NCBI GenBank assembly: GCA_017405085.1 | Contig: JAFRBB010000029.1 | Span: 16,999-80,998 of the forward strand | DNA: 64,000 nucleotides | Reading direction: 5' to 3' | DNA from: Eubacteriaceae bacterium | GTDB taxonomy: Bacteria > Bacillota > Clostridia > Eubacteriales > Eubacteriaceae | Part shown: positions 1 to 9,564 of the stretch, one piece after another | Position numbering within the stretch: position 1 is the stretch's first letter | How the letters are laid out: each line of letters opens with the position of its first letter | The notes under the pieces: generated by a model | What the model was told of the DNA's origin: nothing | What the model saw: only the letters and a program-made list of their open reading frames with translations | Database searches by the model: none | Made by a program: the position numbers and the translations under genes

Positions 1-768
1 GGCAACGCCCAATCCCTCATCGAAAACCACACGGCCACCATCAAAGAAGTTATATGTACCCGAGACGACATCATGATCGGGCTCATCGCCATGGGCCTTC
101 CCTCAGAGGACGCTTTTTGGATCATGGAGCACGTCAGAAAGGGAAAAGGCTTAACCGATGCCGAAGAGACCCAGATGAGAGATTTTCACGTCCCCGAGTG
201 GTATATCGACTCATGTAAAAAAATAAAATATATGTTCCCCAAAGCCCATGCCGTAGCCTACGTTATGATGGCCTTTCGCATCGCCTATTATAAAGTCTAT
301 GAGCCTTTGGCCTATTACGCAGCTTATTTCAGCATCCGCGCCAAAGAATTTGATCTGGCGACAATGACCGATGGAAAAAACGCGGTCAAGCAAAAAATGG
401 AGGAAATCAAAGCCCAGGGGAAACAGGCAAGCAATAAAGACCTCAATTTAATCGTCTCATTGGAACTCGCTCTGGAGATGTACTGTCGCGGTTTTCGCTT
501 CGGAAAAGTGGATGTTTATAAATCCCATTATAAAAATTTCCGCATTGAAGGGGACGCCTTGATTCCGCCGCTATCGGCAATCGATGGCATGGGAGAGGTC
601 GCCGCTAAAAGTATCTATGAAGAAGCGCAAAAAGAACCCTTTATGTCAATGGAGGATTTGCAAAACCGCGCCAATGTCAATAAAACCATTTTGGAAAAAA
701 TGAAAGCCATCGGATGCCTGGCTGGGATGCCTGAAAGCAATCAACTGTCCTTTTTCGGCATGTTTTGA
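1..768 (+). CDS. polC: DNA polymerase III alpha subunit PolC, C-terminal part
   Basis: The window opens inside the gene; the reading frame is open from base 1 to a TGA at 766-768, so about 255 C-terminal residues are seen. PolC is the replicative polymerase of low-GC Gram-positives and acts at the fork. Family-typical stretches are visible: VRKGKGL, VPEWYIDSCKKIKYMFPKAH and a tail with a DGMG helix-hairpin-helix-like segment that should contact DNA, ending in LSFFGMF. The catalytic and exonuclease domains lie upstream of the window. The Gram-positive PolC type (not DnaE) is one of the best taxonomic clues here. valS follows after about 200 bases with its own promoter. Confidence 0.95.
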   Translation, partial: GNAQSLIENHTATIKEVICTRDDIMIGLIAMGLPSEDAFWIMEHVRKGKGLTDAEETQMRDFHVPEWYIDSCKKIKYMFPKAHAVAYVMMAFRIAYYKVYEPLAYYAAYFSIRAKEFDLATMTDGKNAVKQKMEEIKAQGKQASNKDLNLIVSLELALEMYCRGFRFGKVDVYKSHYKNFRIEGDALIPPLSAIDGMGEVAAKSIYEEAQKEPFMSMEDLQNRANVNKTILEKMKAIGCLAGMPESNQLSFFGMF

Positions 769-823
769 TCAATCGACAGTCAATGTTATCGTCATGGTCA
801 AACAATGCCTAAGATCAATCGAT

Positions 824-852
824 TTGTATGCTCAAGTTTGGTCGGTTATGAT
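824..852 (+). promoter_or_regulatory. Sigma-A type promoter for valS
   Basis: TTGTAT (824-829) and TATGAT (847-852) are separated by 17 bases, giving a leader of roughly 110 nt before valS. I looked for a T-box, common for aminoacyl-tRNA synthetases in Firmicutes, but its conserved antiterminator sequence is not visible in 859-972. Inferred from consensus only. Confidence 0.5.
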
Positions 853-972
853 AATTTACTGTGGTAATCCCCGCGCGTATTTGATAAAATAATTTTTGTA
901 CGCAAAGACAAAACCCGGAAAAGGGGCATACACTGTCGCCATCCGGTAGGATAAGAGAGGTACCTTGCTTAT

Positions 973-3618
973 ATGAAAAAAGAAATGTCAAAAGTTTACG
1001 AACCCCATGAGGTGGAGAACAGAATTTACGACTGGTGGCAGGAAAAGGGCTATTTCAAACCCGAAGTCCATGCCGAAGGCAAACCTTACACCATTGTAAT
1101 GCCGCCTCCGAATATCACCGGTCAGCTTCACATGGGCCATGCCTTTGATGACACGCTTCAAGACGTGCTGATCCGCTACAAACGCATGCAGGGCTACGCG
1201 GCTCTTTGGGTGCCCGGAATGGATCACGCCAGCATTGCGACGGAAGTTAAAGTCCTGGATAAAATAAAAAAAGAAGAAGGCAAAAACAAAGAAGAAATCG
1301 GAAGGGAAGCCTTTTTAGAGCGCGCTTGGGACTGGGCGGTTTTTTATAGAAACCGCATTCGGGAACAGGTCAAAAAGCTCGGCGCTTCCTGCGATTGGGA
1401 CCGGGAACGTTTCACAATGGACGAAGGGTGCAGTCACGCAGTCAAAGAAACCTTTGTCCGTCTTTATGAAGCGGGCCTCATCTACAAAGGAAGCCGCATT
1501 ATCAACTGGTGCCCCGATTGTAAAACCGCCCTTTCCGACGCCGAAGTAGAGTACGAAGAAGAACACGGTCACTTGTGGCATATCCGCTATCCTTTGACCG
1601 ACGGCAGCGGTTCTGTCGTCGTGGCTACCACCAGACCCGAAACCATGCTGGGCGACACCGGTGTCGCCGTCAATCCCAATGACGAACGATACACCGATAT
1701 TGTCGGAAAAACCGTAACCTTGCCGCTGGTCAATAAGGAAATTCCCATCGTCGCTGACGATTACGTCGACATGACCTTCGGAACCGGTGTTGTCAAAATG
1801 ACGCCGGCTCATGATCCCAACGACTACGAAGTAGGCCTTCGCCACAATCTCGAAGAAATCAACGTCATGAACGAAGATGGCACGATGAACGAGCTTGCCG
1901 GGGAAAAATACGCGGGAATGGACCGTTACGCCTGTCGTAAAGCCGTTCTTGCGGATCTGGAAAACCTGGGGCTGCTCGTTAAAACCGAAGAGCATATTCA
2001 CAACGTCGGACATTGCTATCGGTGCAAAACAACAGTGGAAACCATGACCTCTGAACAATGGTTTGTCAAAATGAAACCCCTGGCTGAGCCGGCCATTGCC
2101 GCTGTTCGCCAAGGCGAAACTAATTTTGTTCCCGAACGTTTTGATAAAATCTATTTCAATTGGATGGAAAACATCCGTGATTGGTGCATTTCTAGGCAGC
2201 TTTGGTGGGGCCATCAAATTCCTGCTTATACCTGTAATGCTTGTGGTGAAACGATTGTATCCGCCCAAACCCCCGAGGTTTGTCCAAAATGCGGTCATGC
2301 CCATTTGACGCAGGATCCCAATGTGCTTGACACCTGGTTCAGTTCGGCTCTTTGGCCGTTTTCCACCCTCGGATGGCCTGAAAGCACTGAAGACTTGGCT
2401 AAATTTTATCCCAACGATGTTTTGGTCACCGGTTATGACATCATTTTCTTCTGGGTGGCACGGATGATTTTCATGGGCATTGACACCATGGGTAAACCGC
2501 CCTTTTCCGATGTCTATATTCACGGACTCATTCGAGACGCTCAGGGACGTAAAATGAGTAAATCCCTCGGCAACGGCATTGATCCTTTGGAAGTCATCGA
2601 CGCTTACTCCGCCGATGCTCTGCGCTTTGCCATCATCACCGGCAACGCCGCGGGGGGAGATATCCGTTGGACGCAGGATAAAATCGAATCGGCGCGAAAT
2701 TTCTTAAACAAAATTTGGAATGCCGCCCGTTTTGTGTTGATGTATCTCGATGAGGATGTCGAAACAGATCTGTCCAAAGTCAATCTGGAAACGACAGACC
2801 GTTGGATTTTAAGTCGGATGAACACTGTGATCGGCGAAGTCAGCGTTAATATGGACAAATATGAACTTGGCATCGCGGCATCCAAAATTTACGAATTCAC
2901 CTGGAATGAATTCTGCGACTGGTATATTGAGCTCGTCAAAGTGCGCTTAAACGGCGATGACGGCGACAGCAAAGCCGCTGCATGCGCCACTTTGGTGACG
3001 GTCCTTACCAATATTTTAAAAATGCTCCATCCGGTCATACCCTTTATCACCGAAGAGATTTATCACTATCTGCCCGGCGCCGGAGAAGCCATGATTATCG
3101 CCGATTGGCCTAAAGCCAATGATGCGCTTTACGATGAGGCAGCCGAAAATAAAATCGGTTATCTTTCCGAGGTTATCCGTGCCCTTCGAAAAATCCGTAA
3201 AGAAGCTGATGTGCCGAACAAAAAGAAAGCGGCTGTTTATATTGTCTCCGACAACAAAGCCAGACACGAACTTTTGTCTAAAGAATCGGAAATCTTAAGT
3301 CGCATGGGCTCGGTCTCCGAAGTGCTCTCCATTAATGAAGCCGACGTTAAAGATGATTATACAGCGGCGGTTGTAGCTGATTCCACTGTGTATATTGCCC
3401 TCGATGATCTGGTCGATAAAGCGAAAGAAATCGCCCGGCTGACTGCTGAGAAGAAAAAAATCGAAGGAGACCTCAAACGGACCGGCGGTAAACTTGCCAA
3501 CGAAAAATTCCTCGCCGGAGCGCCGGCAGCCGTCGTTGAAAAAGAACGGAAAAAACACGCCGAAAACGAACAAAAACTCGCTCAAGTCCTTGAACGGCTC
3601 AAGCATTTCGGTGCGTAA
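973..3618 (+). CDS. valS: Valine--tRNA ligase
   Basis: Cytoplasmic class I synthetase that charges tRNA-Val with valine and edits mischarged threonine. The 881-residue length is normal. The HIGH signature is HMGH at residues 53-56, the KMSKS signature is intact at 527-531, and the editing-domain segment TTRPETMLGDTGVAVNP is present. Two CxxC pairs (CNACGET and CPKCGHA) suggest a zinc-binding insert, as in many bacterial ValRS. The C-terminus is a Lys/Glu-rich coiled coil (about 805-875) of the tRNA-binding type. The ATG at 973 lies about 12 bases after AGAGAGG; a second Met four codons later is a possible alternative start. folC, which often follows valS in Firmicutes, is not next here. Confidence 0.97.
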   Translation: MKKEMSKVYEPHEVENRIYDWWQEKGYFKPEVHAEGKPYTIVMPPPNITGQLHMGHAFDDTLQDVLIRYKRMQGYAALWVPGMDHASIATEVKVLDKIKKEEGKNKEEIGREAFLERAWDWAVFYRNRIREQVKKLGASCDWDRERFTMDEGCSHAVKETFVRLYEAGLIYKGSRIINWCPDCKTALSDAEVEYEEEHGHLWHIRYPLTDGSGSVVVATTRPETMLGDTGVAVNPNDERYTDIVGKTVTLPLVNKEIPIVADDYVDMTFGTGVVKMTPAHDPNDYEVGLRHNLEEINVMNEDGTMNELAGEKYAGMDRYACRKAVLADLENLGLLVKTEEHIHNVGHCYRCKTTVETMTSEQWFVKMKPLAEPAIAAVRQGETNFVPERFDKIYFNWMENIRDWCISRQLWWGHQIPAYTCNACGETIVSAQTPEVCPKCGHAHLTQDPNVLDTWFSSALWPFSTLGWPESTEDLAKFYPNDVLVTGYDIIFFWVARMIFMGIDTMGKPPFSDVYIHGLIRDAQGRKMSKSLGNGIDPLEVIDAYSADALRFAIITGNAAGGDIRWTQDKIESARNFLNKIWNAARFVLMYLDEDVETDLSKVNLETTDRWILSRMNTVIGEVSVNMDKYELGIAASKIYEFTWNEFCDWYIELVKVRLNGDDGDSKAAACATLVTVLTNILKMLHPVIPFITEEIYHYLPGAGEAMIIADWPKANDALYDEAAENKIGYLSEVIRALRKIRKEADVPNKKKAAVYIVSDNKARHELLSKESEILSRMGSVSEVLSINEADVKDDYTAAVVADSTVYIALDDLVDKAKEIARLTAEKKKIEGDLKRTGGKLANEKFLAGAPAAVVEKERKKHAENEQKLAQVLERLKHFGA

Positions 3619-3641
3619 ATCGCCGAAGACGGCTGTTTTGA
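3619..3641 (+). terminator. Weak terminator after valS
   Basis: A short GCCG-AAGA-CGGC hairpin followed by TGTTTTGACCTTT. The stem is only 4-5 bp, so termination strength is uncertain. Confidence 0.35.
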
Positions 3642-3770
3642 CCTTTACTTTTCAATCTATATGTGTTAAAATACAAAAAATTTGAGAAATCAAAAGATAT
3701 GATCATTGTACACGGTAATGACTAGGAAAAATATTTCCGTTGCTTTTGTTAATATGGCATATCAATGATT

Positions 3771-3892
3771 TATGAAGGGGAGTAACTCGCCTACAAAGGA
3801 TTGATCGGTCGTCATTTCGAGATTGTCTCCGGCCGTTCAGCAAAATTTTTTGTGAGTAAGACCTTCATCCGTTTTTCGGATGGAGGTCTTTT
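3771..3892 (+). promoter_or_regulatory. Mn2+-sensing yybP-ykoY riboswitch with terminator
   Basis: The family signature GGGGAGTAA (3777-3785) lies next to the 5' P1 strand ATGAAGG (3772-3778). It is followed by a conserved-looking internal region and a return strand GAGTAAGACCTTCAT whose CCTTCAT (3862-3868) pairs perfectly with P1. The same 3' strand forms the 5' arm of a 12-bp terminator (3860-3871 with 3877-3888, loop TTTTT, then TTTT). P1 and terminator are therefore mutually exclusive: ligand-stabilised P1 should block termination and switch the downstream gene on. Known elements of this class sense Mn2+ and control exporters, which fits the ATPase that follows. Confidence 0.88.
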
Positions 3893-3965
3893 GTATGGAT
3901 TTGATAATTTATCTCAATTGTCAGTTCATGAGGGATTTTTATTTAGAAAAGAAAGAGAGGTTTTT

Positions 3966-6617
3966 TTGAAAGAGAATAAGAACAACATTTACAAACTAAC
4001 CGCCGATGAAACGCAACGCCGGTTTGAAACTGACTTTGAAAGCGGCCTTACATCACAAGAAGCATCGGCACGTCTAGAGCGTCATGGTCCAAACCAGCTT
4101 AAAGAAGGCAAAAAGACCCCATTTTGGAAAAAATTCCTGTTGCAGTTTAAGGATTTTCTTATCATCGTCCTATTGGTGGCAGCCGTTGTATCCGGATTAC
4201 TGGGCGAAGTCAGCGATATGATTTTGATTATGCTGATTGTCATCATCAACGCCGTCATTGGTGTCATTCAGGAAAACAAAGCTGAAGACGCCATTGCCTC
4301 TCTCAAAAAAATGGCCGTTTCCGAAGCCAAAGTGCTCAGAGACGGCAGGGTGATTACCGTACCGGCCTCCACTTTGGTTCCCGGTGACATCGTCAATCTG
4401 GACGCCGGAGACAACATTCCTGCCGATGGCAGACTCATAGAGTCCGCTTCATTGCAAATTCAAGAATCCGCCCTTACCGGCGAATCTGTTCCCGTGGATA
4501 AAACCACTGATGCCATTGACCGAGATGAAGTACCCCTGGGTGATCGAAAAAACATGGTGTTCATGAACAGCATTGTGACAAACGGCCGCGGGCGATTTAT
4601 CGTAACCGACACGGGGATGAATACGGAAATCGGCAAAATCGCTGGAATGATCAACGCCTCCGAGCCGATGACGACACCCCTTCAAAAAAACATCGACAAA
4701 TTGGGGAAAACCCTCGGAATCGCCGCCCTTGTGGCCTGCGCCCTCATTTTTGTCATCGGTCTTCTTAGAGGTGGTTCACCTCTGCAGATGTTCTTAACGG
4801 CCATCAGCCTTGCGGTAGCCGCCATTCCCGAAGGACTGCCTGCCATTGTCACGGTCGTTCTTGCCATGGGTTCAACCCGCCTCGCCGAGAAAAACGCGAT
4901 AATTCGTAAACTGCCTGCAGTGGAAACATTGGGCTGCGCATCGGTCATCTGCTCCGACAAAACCGGAACCCTGACCCAGAACCGCATGACCATCAAAAAA
5001 GTTTACGCCAATGAAGGACTCATCGACGCCGAGGACATTTTAGATGATGGATTTACAGCCAGCGAAAAGTTTGTCGTGCGCATCGGTAACCTTTGCAACG
5101 ATGCCTCCATCGTCGAAAACGAAGAAAAAATTATAGAAATCGGCGATCCGACGGAAGTAGCAATGGTGGCCTACGCCGATAATCTGGGGTTTGACAAAAA
5201 TATTTCCCTTCAAGAGGCTCCTCGAGTAGCCGAAATTCCTTTTGATTCGGACCGTAAATTGATGACAACGGTCCATCATTATCAGGATACCTGGCTTAGT
5301 TTTACCAAAGGCGCGCCTGATATCCTCATTGATCGTTGCGATGAATACTTAAAGGGCTATGAAGTACTGCCTTTTGACGAAAAAGCAAAAGCAGAAGTCA
5401 GGCGCATCAATAACGAGCTTGCCGAAAACGCCTATCGGGTCCTCGGTTACGCCTTTAATCAATATGCCAAACAACCGGAAACAACTCAGGAAAAAGTTGA
5501 AAATCATCTGATTTTCGCAGGTTTAACCGGCATGATTGACCCGCCAAGAGAAGAGGTGGGAGACGCAATTAGCGAATGCCATAGCGCCGGCATCGAAACT
5601 GTTATGATTACCGGCGATCATAAGGTGACAGCCGTTGCCATTGCCAAAGAACTTGGCATTTACGGAGAAAACAGCCAGGCGCTGTCCGGTATTGAACTCG
5701 ACGCCATGTCAGATGAAGAATTTGACAACGTGATTGAACGCACCAATGTTTACGCTAGAGTCTCGCCGGAGAATAAAGTGCGCATTGTCGAAAGTTGGCA
5801 GCGAAAAGGAAAAGTCGTCGCGATGACAGGAGACGGTGTTAACGACGCGCCTGCTCTCAAAAAAGCAGACATTGGTTGCGCAATGGGCATCACCGGTACC
5901 GACGTCACCAAAGAAGCCTCCGAGATGATTTTAACCGACGATAAATTCTCTACCATTGTCTCAGCAGTTAAAGAAGGACGTCGAATTTATGCCAATATTC
6001 GAAAAGCTGTCCATTTTCTGCTGTCTTGTAATATCGCGGAAATTCTCACCTTATTTATCGCGACGGTTTTGGGTTGGGTTCAGCCTCTCTTACCGGTTCA
6101 CATTTTGTGGATTAATCTCGTTACCGATTCTTTGCCGGCCTTGGCTTTAGGCATGGAAAAGGCCGAAGATGACATCATGAAATATCCGCCGCGCAAAGCT
6201 TCCGACAGCATTTTTGCAGACGGCTACGGTGTGCGCATGATCCTTCAAGGTATTATGCTCGCGATCATCTCTCTTTTGGTCTTTAATTACGGTTTGAACA
6301 AATATGGAATCGAAGAAGCCAGAACGATGATTTTTGCCGTCCTTGGTTTATCTCAATTGGTACATGTTTTCAACGTCAGATCGGCTTATGGATCGGTCTT
6401 TTCAAGAAATCTCTTTACCAATCGCTATCTTTGGGGGGGCATCGCAATTTCCGTTGCGATGCAATTAATCGTAATTTTCGTGCCGGCACTGCATCCGTTC
6501 TTTAATGTAACCACGATGAACATGAGCGAATGGGGAGTGATTATCGCCGCTGCTTTCGCCCCACTTGTCATAGTGGAAATCATGAAATTCATTGAACGCT
6601 CTTTCTTAAAAAAATAA
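3966..6617 (+). CDS. P-type (P2A) cation-transporting ATPase, probable Mn2+/Ca2+ exporter
   Basis: Membrane pump of 883 residues using ATP to move divalent cations. Visible motifs: N-terminal cation-ATPase domain, TGES (171-174), PEGLP in helix M4 (288-292), phosphorylation site DKTGT with Asp331, MTGDGVNDAP hinge, and WINLVTDSLPALALG in M6, all typical of the SERCA/PMR1-like group. I set the start at TTG 3966 because AGAAAGAGAGG lies just before it. An in-frame ATG at 3801 falls inside the riboswitch and cannot be the real start. The Mn2+ riboswitch argues that manganese is the physiological substrate, as for related bacterial ATPases behind this riboswitch; Ca2+ transport cannot be excluded. 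Confidence 0.9.
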   Translation: MKENKNNIYKLTADETQRRFETDFESGLTSQEASARLERHGPNQLKEGKKTPFWKKFLLQFKDFLIIVLLVAAVVSGLLGEVSDMILIMLIVIINAVIGVIQENKAEDAIASLKKMAVSEAKVLRDGRVITVPASTLVPGDIVNLDAGDNIPADGRLIESASLQIQESALTGESVPVDKTTDAIDRDEVPLGDRKNMVFMNSIVTNGRGRFIVTDTGMNTEIGKIAGMINASEPMTTPLQKNIDKLGKTLGIAALVACALIFVIGLLRGGSPLQMFLTAISLAVAAIPEGLPAIVTVVLAMGSTRLAEKNAIIRKLPAVETLGCASVICSDKTGTLTQNRMTIKKVYANEGLIDAEDILDDGFTASEKFVVRIGNLCNDASIVENEEKIIEIGDPTEVAMVAYADNLGFDKNISLQEAPRVAEIPFDSDRKLMTTVHHYQDTWLSFTKGAPDILIDRCDEYLKGYEVLPFDEKAKAEVRRINNELAENAYRVLGYAFNQYAKQPETTQEKVENHLIFAGLTGMIDPPREEVGDAISECHSAGIETVMITGDHKVTAVAIAKELGIYGENSQALSGIELDAMSDEEFDNVIERTNVYARVSPENKVRIVESWQRKGKVVAMTGDGVNDAPALKKADIGCAMGITGTDVTKEASEMILTDDKFSTIVSAVKEGRRIYANIRKAVHFLLSCNIAEILTLFIATVLGWVQPLLPVHILWINLVTDSLPALALGMEKAEDDIMKYPPRKASDSIFADGYGVRMILQGIMLAIISLLVFNYGLNKYGIEEARTMIFAVLGLSQLVHVFNVRSAYGSVFSRNLFTNRYLWGGIAISVAMQLIVIFVPALHPFFNVTTMNMSEWGVIIAAAFAPLVIVEIMKFIERSFLKK

Positions 6618-6664
6618 AACAGCCTGCGTTATCATGCAAGCTGTAAATGTATCTTGAAAGAATC

Positions 6665-6696
6665 AAAAACTCGGCTTAGCCGGGTTTTTGGTTTTA
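6665..6696. terminator. Bidirectional intrinsic terminator
   Basis: AAAAACTCGGC-TTA-GCCGGGTTTTT forms an 11-bp stem with A and T tracts on its two sides. It lies after the ATPase and before the convergent DUF4364 gene, so it can serve both strands. Confidence 0.8.
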
Positions 6697-6777
6697 AATG
6701 CAAAAAACGTATAAAAAGACTTTGGCTAAAATTCATCGAAAAACGTTAATCATCTATGATAAAAACTGAAATGTCCA

Positions 6778-7305
6778 TTAGGAGTAATCGCTGATCAGAG
6801 CGTCGATCATGCCCGCGTACATCCGCTGGGTTTGATGCCGCCATTTTTCGCAAATAGCAGCAGCTTGTTCAGCATCCGGTGTATCAAGATTGATTTCCAT
6901 CACTTTAATCTTATTTTCCATCAGCAATAGATGGACTTGATAGTGATTGGGAGCCGTTTTATGATAGTAGGCGTCAATGACTGATTCTCTTAATATTTTG
7001 TCCTGATTGTTTTTGATGTATTCATCAATCATTTCTATGAGGTATGAGGAAACTCTATAAGATAAACCTGTCAATAATTCAGCGCCTGCAGGGGTAAGCG
7101 TGTATTCGGGAGCGGTTTTTTGCTGATTGCTTTCGACCATTAAACCTTCCGAAATCAATTCATCAATTAGAAATTGAAGATCAAAATAAGAAAGTTGTAT
7201 ATTGGACAACACAATTAAGGCGATTTGCTCCCTGGTTAAGCCGCTTTTGATTTTACTGAGCACATATAATATAATAAGTTTATCTTCAATATTACGATTC
7301 GTCAT
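6778..7305 (-). CDS. DUF4364 family protein
   Basis: A 175-residue cytoplasmic protein on the minus strand. The N-terminus (NRNIEDKLIILYVLSKIKSG) and the following helices read as a winged helix (about 1-75), matching the DUF4364 family of Firmicutes, whose role is unknown but presumed regulatory. The C-terminal half contains beta-rich segments such as YQVHLLLMENK. The start at 7305 is supported by CGGAGGAAAC just upstream; an in-frame ATG 24 codons earlier has no such site and would overlap the divergent gene. It is transcribed divergently from the QueG-like gene, with about 56 bases between starts. Confidence 0.8.
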   Translation of the reverse strand: MTNRNIEDKLIILYVLSKIKSGLTREQIALIVLSNIQLSYFDLQFLIDELISEGLMVESNQQKTAPEYTLTPAGAELLTGLSYRVSSYLIEMIDEYIKNNQDKILRESVIDAYYHKTAPNHYQVHLLLMENKIKVMEINLDTPDAEQAAAICEKWRHQTQRMYAGMIDALISDYS

Positions 7306-7361
7306 ATATCGTTTCCTCCGTTGTTGAAGAAAATTATAGCACAAAGCGATAGGAATAGCCC

Positions 7362-8045
7362 ATGGATTCTCACACAATTTGTCACAATCTTCAAAAAATT
7401 ATTGGCAATCCACCGGGAGTGGATATCGGCGTCAGCAATTTAACGATTTTACCTCCGGACAAGCGTCTCGGGTATACTTCGGCAGTGACGGTTGCGGTGA
7501 GGCTTCTCTCGGGCATTATTGGCGAGATCAAAGATGAGCCCACCATTTCATATTTTGCCCATTACCGCGCGGTCAATCGTTATATTGATAAGCTCACCCT
7601 TCAAATCGGCCTTTTTTTGGAGTCCAAAGGATTAAAAGCCCATCCCGTTCCGGCTTCTCAGTCGGATCCCAAAGCATATTATGCCGGGGTTTTTTCACAT
7701 AAAACCGCCGCGCATCTTGCGGACATGGGGTGGATCGGCAAAAATGCCCTTTTCATTCATCGAAAGTGGGGAAGCGCGGTCAGATTGGGAACCGTTTTAG
7801 TCGATTGGGATATCAAATCAACTAAAGACATTCAGCCATCACAGTGCGCAAACTGCGCGCGATGCAAAAAGATATGTCCGGCACAGGCCATTGAAGGCGT
7901 TAATTGGACTCCGGAAAAAAACCGAGAGGATTTATTTGACGCCCATGCCTGCAGTGAATATATGAAAAATCATTTTCAACATATCGGACGAGGAAGTGTG
8001 TGCGGTCTTTGTATTGCGGTTTGTCCTTATACGCCGCTCAGTTAA
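7362..8045 (+). CDS. QueG-like double-cluster [4Fe-4S] protein
   Basis: A 227-residue soluble protein with two ferredoxin-type cluster motifs at the C-terminus (CANCARCKKICP and CGLCIAVCP, plus an extra Cys in ACSEYM). The segment HLADMGWIGKNALFI matches the conserved core of epoxyqueuosine reductase. Genuine QueG (cobalamin-dependent, last step of queuosine synthesis) is usually 300-380 residues, so this is a short family member common in Clostridia and may have a different substrate. The ribosome binding site before ATG 7362 is weak. No other queuosine gene is seen nearby. Confidence 0.65.
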   Translation: MDSHTICHNLQKIIGNPPGVDIGVSNLTILPPDKRLGYTSAVTVAVRLLSGIIGEIKDEPTISYFAHYRAVNRYIDKLTLQIGLFLESKGLKAHPVPASQSDPKAYYAGVFSHKTAAHLADMGWIGKNALFIHRKWGSAVRLGTVLVDWDIKSTKDIQPSQCANCARCKKICPAQAIEGVNWTPEKNREDLFDAHACSEYMKNHFQHIGRGSVCGLCIAVCPYTPLS

Positions 8046-8074
8046 CACGTTGACACGAAAAGAACAAAAATCAT

Positions 8075-9424
8075 ATGAAATATCAAATCAAACATATTAT
8101 TCCCGGATCCGTATTAGACGAATTGGATATAACGGCAGGAGATTATCTTTTGTCGATTAACGGCTTTCCGGTGGAAGACGAACTCGACATCCGATTTTTT
8201 GAAGAAGATCCGGAATTAACAATAGAAATCGAAAAACCCGACGGTGATATTTGGGAACTGGACATTGAACGGGAACCGGATGAAATATTGGGATTGGACT
8301 ATACAAAAGACCAAAGCATTAGACGATGCACAAACAATTGTATTTTTTGTTTTATCGATCAAATGCCTCCCGGCATGCGCGAAACCCTCTATATCAAAGA
8401 CGATGATGAGCGCATGTCGTTTCTATACGGAAATTATATCACTTTAACCAATCTTTCCGAAGCCGAAAAAAAGCGGATTGTCCGCTATCATATCATGCCC
8501 ATTAATATTTCCGTTCATACCACCAATCCAGAATTGCGGAAAAAGATGCTTCACAATCGCTTCGCCGGCAATATTATGACGGAACTGCGCTATTTTAAAG
8601 AACATCATATCGCGATGAACGCTCAAATTGTGCTCTGCCCGGGGTATAACGACGGCGAAGAGTTATCACGAACCTTGTCGGATTTATCACGCCTCTATCC
8701 TGAAATGAGAAGTGTCTCAGTGGTGCCCATCGGTCTAACCCGTTATCGAAAAGGCCTTTCAGCCATTGCTCCGGTGAGTCCTGACAAAGCCAGAGAAACC
8801 CTTGATATTATTCGAACATATCAGCAAAAGATGCTCGCTGCGCATCAAGTTCATTTTGTTTATCCTGGAGATGAGCTTTTTCTCATCGCTAAAAAGGACA
8901 TCCCCGATGTTGATTATTATGAAGATTTTTCGCAAATCGAAAATGGCGTGGGAATGATTGCCGATTTTGAAAACCAGTTAAAAATCGCTATCGAACATCA
9001 AATTTATCATGACACTCCCCAAAAGGAACGTTTTTATGGTATGATTACAGGAGAATTGGCATCGCCTTATGTCAAAAGATGGTGTAAACAAATCACCAAA
9101 GCTTATCCAAACATTCATTTTGAAATCTATACGATTGTCAATCGTTTTTTTGGACAAAGCATCACCGTATCCGGTTTAATGACAGGGATTGACATCATGA
9201 AGCAGATTCCTCTTAATGACAAAGTTAATGCTTATTTTCTTCCGGAAAACTGCGTTAAACATCAAACCGAAATACTCCTTGATGACGTAAGCGTTACTGA
9301 TTTATCAAAGCACTTTCAAAAACCCGTGCGGGTGATTTCCAATGACGGAAGAGCCTTACTTGCGGAAGCCATTATCGGGAAGACGGATTTTACTATCAAA
9401 GAAAAACAGCAATATGAATCTTAA
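8075..9424 (+). CDS. DUF512 radical-SAM protein with N-terminal PDZ-like domain
   Basis: A 449-residue protein: a PDZ-like region at about 1-70 (PGSVLDELDITAGDYLLSING), then a radical-SAM motif C85xxxC89xxC92 that should hold a SAM-binding [4Fe-4S] cluster, then the DUF512 domain in the C-terminal third. The family is widespread in Clostridia and cyanobacteria; its substrate is unknown. It is commonly found next to the GTPase gene der, as here, which suggests a link to ribosome or RNA maturation, but that is inference. It lies 29 bases after the QueG-like gene and may share its transcript. The ribosome binding site is weak. Confidence 0.85.
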   Translation: MKYQIKHIIPGSVLDELDITAGDYLLSINGFPVEDELDIRFFEEDPELTIEIEKPDGDIWELDIEREPDEILGLDYTKDQSIRRCTNNCIFCFIDQMPPGMRETLYIKDDDERMSFLYGNYITLTNLSEAEKKRIVRYHIMPINISVHTTNPELRKKMLHNRFAGNIMTELRYFKEHHIAMNAQIVLCPGYNDGEELSRTLSDLSRLYPEMRSVSVVPIGLTRYRKGLSAIAPVSPDKARETLDIIRTYQQKMLAAHQVHFVYPGDELFLIAKKDIPDVDYYEDFSQIENGVGMIADFENQLKIAIEHQIYHDTPQKERFYGMITGELASPYVKRWCKQITKAYPNIHFEIYTIVNRFFGQSITVSGLMTGIDIMKQIPLNDKVNAYFLPENCVKHQTEILLDDVSVTDLSKHFQKPVRVISNDGRALLAEAIIGKTDFTIKEKQQYES

Positions 9425-9564
9425 ATAAGCTCATCTAGGACACAGAAAAATACATTTTATATACAAAACAGAAAATCTGTATCGTTGGATTTTCATCTCA
9501 ATTAAAAAAAGTATAAAGAAAGGAGAAAGGCGCTCCTCACACCGCTGTCAATGGGAAGGCGGTT
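9425..9564 (+). promoter_or_regulatory. der upstream region with leader hairpin
   Basis: 140 bases without a gene. They hold the short palindrome ACAGAAAATCTGT, a well-formed GAAAGGAG that is not followed by an open frame, and nested repeats (AGGCGC with GCGCCT, ACCGC with GCGGT) that could fold around the der start. No clean promoter was recognised. Confidence 0.35.

Noticed and set aside
859..972. T-box in the valS leader
   Set aside because: The conserved T-box antiterminator sequence and specifier loop features are not visible.
1315..2523. 402-codon open frame on the minus strand inside valS
   Set aside because: It is the complement of the highly conserved ValRS coding frame, has no ribosome binding site, and reads as low-quality Phe/His-rich protein.
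3801..3965. N-terminal extension of the P-type ATPase from ATG 3801
   Set aside because: These 55 codons lie in the riboswitch and terminator, have no ribosome binding site and no similarity to the family.
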